The notes under the pieces were generated by a model. That model saw only the letters and a program-made list of their open reading frames with translations, was not told the origin of the DNA and did not search any database. Positions 61,338-64,000 of a stretch of DNA of 64,000 nt are shown piece by piece. The stretch's first letter is position 1; every line of letters starts with the position of its first letter. Source of the stretch: Sarcina sp. DSM 11001. Its GTDB lineage: Bacteria; Bacillota; Clostridia; Lachnospirales; Lachnospiraceae. The translations under genes and the position numbers were made by a program. The stretch covers positions 89,698-153,697 of the forward strand of contig NZ_FNFZ01000008.1 in assembly GCF_900101015.1 (NCBI RefSeq). Direction: 5' to 3'.

Positions 61338-61536
61338 AATGACAAACCAAATCATTAATCAGCTCTTTTCAGACTATTACGTTTGCAAATAAGCATGCAG
61401 AAAAGCCAATGGCAAAATATCAAATAAGCCATTTATTTGTGCCATAATTCTCGTATTTTAATTTAATATTCTGTCATTACATAATATTTTAAATATATGT
61501 CTGTTTTTTATAAAAATTTAATAGTTTGTTCGACTT

Positions 61537-63036
61537 TTGTTTGTGGTATTTTGGCTGTTTGCGATTGGCAAAAGGAATGAAGGGGGAAATAGGTTTCTTC
61601 TAAAAATCATTTGGAAAACTGCTATTCTGGATGGTTTGAAATTGTCAACTCACGAAGTCCTCTCGTGGGCTGCCGGACAATCATTTTATTCATTACAGGA
61701 ACAGGAACCGGAACACAGGAAAATGTATCGAAGCGATTTACAGCCTCTTGTTGAGGAAATCAATAAGCTGCGTGCGGGACAGGAAACAGGGACATATGAT
61801 ATTCTTGGTTTATCCAGTGCCGCAATAGACGATATGATTAATAAAAAAATCAAGAGATTTGTGAATATGCAGTACTTCGCGGACAGGGAAATTAAGCATT
61901 TCAATTTCCAGCATCGGAAGCAGAAGAACGGGACTCCGTACACGCTGTACGTAGCTTATCTCCCGGACCGTCTTCAGCTCACATCTACGACTGAAGAAGG
62001 TCTCTATGAGAAGCTCTACAACTACTATACGGGGGCACCTCTCTCTGCCAGGGGGCAGAAGCAGTACACTATCGAAGCTCTGTATCCAAAATACCTGAAG
62101 TGGAAATCAGAGGAAAATGTGACCGGAAAGACAATTCAGATCCGGGAGCAGAACTGGAGAACCTATTACAAAGACACCGATATAGTAAAGGAGGATATCA
62201 GAAAACTAAAACTGAAAGACTGGACTGCTTTCTACAAAAAGCTTGTAAAGGAAAGGCATATGAGCCAGAAGTGTTTCATCAATGTCAAATCTCTTATGCG
62301 GCAGCTCTACGAGTATGCAATCGAGGAGGAAATCGTCGAGGTCAATGTTGTCGCAAATGTAATCAACCGCAGAATGCCTTTTACAGAGACAGGAATCCGA
62401 AATGCCATCAAGGCTGAGCCTTTTCAGCCCTCTGAGATGGATGCGATTGAAAAATGGTGCAGGAGCGAAATGGAGAAGCCCCGGGTCAAGAAACAGTATT
62501 ACTATATCATCCTGTTTAATGTCCGGATGGGGCTTCGGTTCGGAGAGCTCGCCGCGATCCGGTGGTCTGATATCAATTTCGATGAGCGCTCAGTCTATGT
62601 CTGCGGTCAGATGCTGGACACTGTCGAGGTCGTGGAACTGGAAGGAGACCGTATGGACTTTAAGGTCCACCACAACCAGCGCTACTCTCACATGAAGAGC
62701 GGTGAATCCACCCGTCGTCTACGCATGCCGGAGGAGACCTGCGAGCTGCTCCGGGAAGTCAGACAACACCAGGAAGAGCTCGGCATCCAGTCTGAATATG
62801 TATTCCCTGTTGAAGCAGAGTATTTACGAAAGAAAACACTTAATGATAAAATAAAGGCGCTCGCAGAGCACCTCGGAAAGGATCCGACCAATTATCACGC
62901 ACATTCTCTCCGGGCCACAGCCGCGTGCAACAAGTATCATGAAACCAATGACCTGCTTTTAGTCAAAGCATTCCTCGGCCATCGTCAGGTCGCGATGACC
63001 GAACAGTACACTGGAAATTTAAATGTAATCGGATAA
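61537..63036 (+). CDS. int: Tyrosine recombinase / integrase of the element
   Basis: The C-terminal catalytic domain (about 310-499) has the RHRY set: Arg in GLRFGELAAIRW, His-x-x-Arg in HSLRATAA, His in GHRQ, and the nucleophile Tyr in TEQYT. A SAM-like core-binding domain lies near 175-285 and an arm-binding region before it. It lies 220 bp from the attachment repeat in tRNA-Cys and is the obvious integrase. The true start is uncertain: the 499-residue reading uses GTG at 61537, and ATG at 61723 (MYRSDLQP) is an alternative. Confidence 0.93.
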   Translation: MFVVFWLFAIGKRNEGGNRFLLKIIWKTAILDGLKLSTHEVLSWAAGQSFYSLQEQEPEHRKMYRSDLQPLVEEINKLRAGQETGTYDILGLSSAAIDDMINKKIKRFVNMQYFADREIKHFNFQHRKQKNGTPYTLYVAYLPDRLQLTSTTEEGLYEKLYNYYTGAPLSARGQKQYTIEALYPKYLKWKSEENVTGKTIQIREQNWRTYYKDTDIVKEDIRKLKLKDWTAFYKKLVKERHMSQKCFINVKSLMRQLYEYAIEEEIVEVNVVANVINRRMPFTETGIRNAIKAEPFQPSEMDAIEKWCRSEMEKPRVKKQYYYIILFNVRMGLRFGELAAIRWSDINFDERSVYVCGQMLDTVEVVELEGDRMDFKVHHNQRYSHMKSGESTRRLRMPEETCELLREVRQHQEELGIQSEYVFPVEAEYLRKKTLNDKIKALAEHLGKDPTNYHAHSLRATAACNKYHETNDLLLVKAFLGHRQVAMTEQYTGNLNVIG

Positions 63037-63144
63037 TCTAATTGGATAATCGGTTGTAATCGAATGAGTAGAATGTAGAGCTTCACTTTTAGTATGGGAG
63101 GGAACTGCAGGATCTGATCAAGAAATATATCAAAATAACGATTT

Positions 63145-63216
63145 TTTTGTCAGATCATCATGCTGCAGGTCCCTTAGTTACGCAGACTTACACCCTTTCT
63201 GCGCAACTAAAAAATC
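63145..63216. other. Inverted repeats between int and the attachment site
   Basis: TTAGTTACGCAGA and TCTGCGCAACTAA (63176-63213) form a hairpin with one mismatch. Another pair (GGGAACTGCAG... /CTGCAGGTCCC) spans 63102-63176. They could be the int terminator or integrase/excisionase arm sites. Confidence 0.4.
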
Positions 63217-63221
63217 CCCCA

Positions 63222-63244
63222 GAACCCTTGATTTACAAGGGTTC
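63222..63244 (-). terminator. Element-borne terminator placed after tRNA-Cys
   Basis: GAACCCTTG/CAAGGGTTC with a 5-nt loop is followed on the minus strand by TGGGGGATTTTTT. It lies 16 bp beyond the tRNA-Cys 3' end and replaces the displaced native terminator. Confidence 0.8.
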
Positions 63245-63259
63245 CAGGGAACCTTACGC

Positions 63260-63280
63260 GAGGTGCCAACCAGATTTGAA
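63260..63280 (+). other. Right attachment site (attR) inside tRNA-Cys
   Basis: These 21 bp are identical to 43819-43839 and cover the 3' acceptor and T-arm portion of tRNA-Cys, leaving the gene intact. Confidence 0.92.
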
Positions 63281-63331
63281 CTGGTGATCAAGGTGTTGCA
63301 GACCTTTGCCTTACCGCTTGGCTATGGCACC
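63261..63331 (-). tRNA. tRNA-Cys (GCA)
   Basis: The minus strand folds as a cloverleaf with acceptor GGTGCCA/TGGCACC, anticodon loop CTGCAAC (anticodon GCA) on stem AAGGT/ACCTT, and T-arm GTTCAAATC. CCA is not encoded. It is the integration target of the element, with the last 20 bases duplicated at 43820-43839. Confidence 0.95.
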
Positions 63332-63346
63332 ATATTCAGTTATGAA

Positions 63347-63418
63347 TGACTCCGACGGGAATCGAACCCGTGTTACCGCCGTGAAAGGGCGATGTCTTAA
63401 CCGCTTGACCACGGAGCC
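63347..63418 (-). tRNA. tRNA-Glu (TTC)
   Basis: Acceptor GGCTCCG/CGGAGTC, anticodon loop CTTTCAC (anticodon TTC) on stem TCGCC/GGCGG, T-arm GGTTCGATTCC. CCA is not encoded. It lies 15 bp upstream of tRNA-Cys in the same transcript. Confidence 0.95.
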
Positions 63419-63441
63419 TGATTACCAGCGGAACCGCTTAG

Positions 63442-63513
63442 CGCCTCGAGCAGGGCTCGAACCTGCAACACCGCGGTTAACAGCCGCGTGCTCTACCATT
63501 GAGCTATCAAGGC
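63442..63513 (-). tRNA. tRNA-Asn (GTT)
   Basis: Acceptor GCCTTGA/TCGAGGC, anticodon loop CTGTTAA (anticodon GTT) on stem CGCGG/CCGCG, T-arm GGTTCGAGCCC. CCA is not encoded. It is first in the tRNA trio after the 23S gene. Confidence 0.95.
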
Positions 63514-63728
63514 AAAATGGATCAAAGAGAAGATATGATCATGTCGTTGAAATTCCTGATTATATAGATTAAGAAGCCGAAAGTCAGCTTCTTTACAATC
63601 CAAACTCTGTTTCAGGAACGATGAATTTCATACCTTCAAAACTGAATAAGAGAAAGCGCACATCTCACTGTCGAGCACTTGCTGCCTGCAGGACCGGCAT
63701 CCTCCGCTTCGCGGCGGTGCCAGAACTG
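63514..63728. other. 23S-tRNA spacer without a 5S gene
   Basis: The 215 bp between the 23S 3' end and tRNA-Asn hold a TTCAGTTTTGAAGGT motif, common in clostridial 23S-5S spacers, and a weak hairpin (AAGAAGC/GCTTCTT, 63571-63593). No 5S rRNA sequence is recognisable. Confidence 0.55.
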
Positions 63729-64000
63729 AGGATAAGCAGCCGACCTATTAGTACGCGTCAGCTCCATGCGTTGCCGCACTTCCACCTCGCGCCTATCCAC
63801 CTCGTGGTCTTCAAGGGGTCTTGTGATGTCTCATCTTGGGGGGGGCTTCACGCTTAGATGCCTTCAGCGTTTATCCCTGCCGGGCTTGGCTACCCTGCCT
63901 CTTGCGCCTGGCGGCGCAGCAGATACACCAGCGGCCCGTCCACCCCGGTCCTCTCGTACTAAGGGCAGCTCCCCTCAAACATCCTACGCCCGCGCCGGAT
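63729..64000 (-). rRNA. 23S ribosomal RNA, 3' end
   Basis: The minus strand reads the conserved 3' domain of 23S rRNA, including the sarcin-ricin region AGTACGAGAGGACC and the terminal ACTAATAGGTCGGCTGC. The gene continues past the window edge. The 3' boundary is approximate. Confidence 0.95.

Larger units (their letters stand above)
43819..63280. mobile_element. Integrative and mobilisable element in tRNA-Cys
   Basis: A 21-bp perfect direct repeat of the tRNA-Cys 3' end lies at 43819-43839 and 63260-63280, giving an element of about 19.44 kb. The tyrosine integrase gene lies next to the intact tRNA. The element encodes a RepA_N initiator, MobC and a relaxase but no type IV secretion, coupling protein or VirB4 genes. 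It is therefore an IME that would need a helper. The cargo is degraded restriction-modification genes, serine recombinases, regulators, a radical SAM pair operon and IS21 debris. Confidence 0.92.

Noticed and set aside
43760..61397. 14-bp CAAATAAGCATGCA match at about 43759 and 61385
   Set aside because: One copy lies outside the element and the sequence is AT-rich; the 21-bp tRNA repeat explains the borders better.

Overview
The window looks like a chromosomal segment of a fairly GC-rich Firmicute, most likely a Lachnospiraceae-type gut clostridium. The evidence is the hprK-murB-rapZ-whiA-crh-like cluster, a CIRCE/HrcA heat-shock operator, strong Shine-Dalgarno sites, a YtrA-type GntR/ABC cassette, and a 19.4 kb element whose replication, mobilisation and recombinase genes are all of clostridial type. 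The species cannot be read from the sequence.

Core chromosome, left part (1-26.6 kb), almost all on the minus strand: a partial AAA-ATPase-like gene at the edge, uvrB, an S1-domain RNA-binding protein, mntP, an acidic SH3-like membrane protein, uppP, a class I/II aminotransferase and a GNAT gene. Then comes the conserved run ftsH - uvrC - hprK - murB - rapZ - whiA - crh-like HPr, closed by a terminator at 11.26 kb. Further genes are a 1133-residue MscS channel fused to large sensor-like regions, a CIRCE-controlled hsp20 and a MATE exporter.

Core chromosome, right part (27-43.8 kb): a TMEM175-type channel, a MalY/PatB-like lyase inflated by two tandem-repeat insertions, a histidine phosphatase, a divergent HxlR/flavodoxin pair, thpR, a GNAT gene, a MaoC-type hydratase, a DUF805 protein, signal peptidase I with a small coiled-coil gene, nadE, a GntR/ABC/permease cassette and a Kv-type potassium channel. 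Short tandem repeats (9 to 60 bp) sit in many spacers and repeatedly at, or across, stop codons.

Integrated element (43,819-63,280): an integrative and mobilisable element inserted in the 3' end of a tRNA-Cys gene. A 21-bp direct repeat of the tRNA 3' end marks both borders. The original tRNA terminator is left 10 bp outside the far border, and a new terminator lies just inside the near one. The element carries a RepA_N-type initiator with an internal repeat array (candidate oriV), MobC, a relaxase, a candidate oriT and a tyrosine integrase, but no conjugation apparatus. Its cargo is a patchwork: an hsdR remnant fused head-to-head to a decapitated serine recombinase, an intact serine recombinase, XRE and MerR/TipA-like regulators, a DUF3795 protein, a ribbon-helix-helix/zinc protein with an unknown partner, an Rrf2-cupin-radical SAM pair operon with three matching operators, IS21-family debris, and a fic-hsdM operon whose hsdM is cut short.

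The right end holds tRNA-Cys, tRNA-Glu, tRNA-Asn and the 3' end of a 23S rRNA gene, all on the minus strand, with no 5S gene visible between the 23S and the tRNAs. The most interesting unit is the Rrf2/cupin/radical-SAM-pair operon; its operator architecture can be read directly and its biochemical function is unknown.
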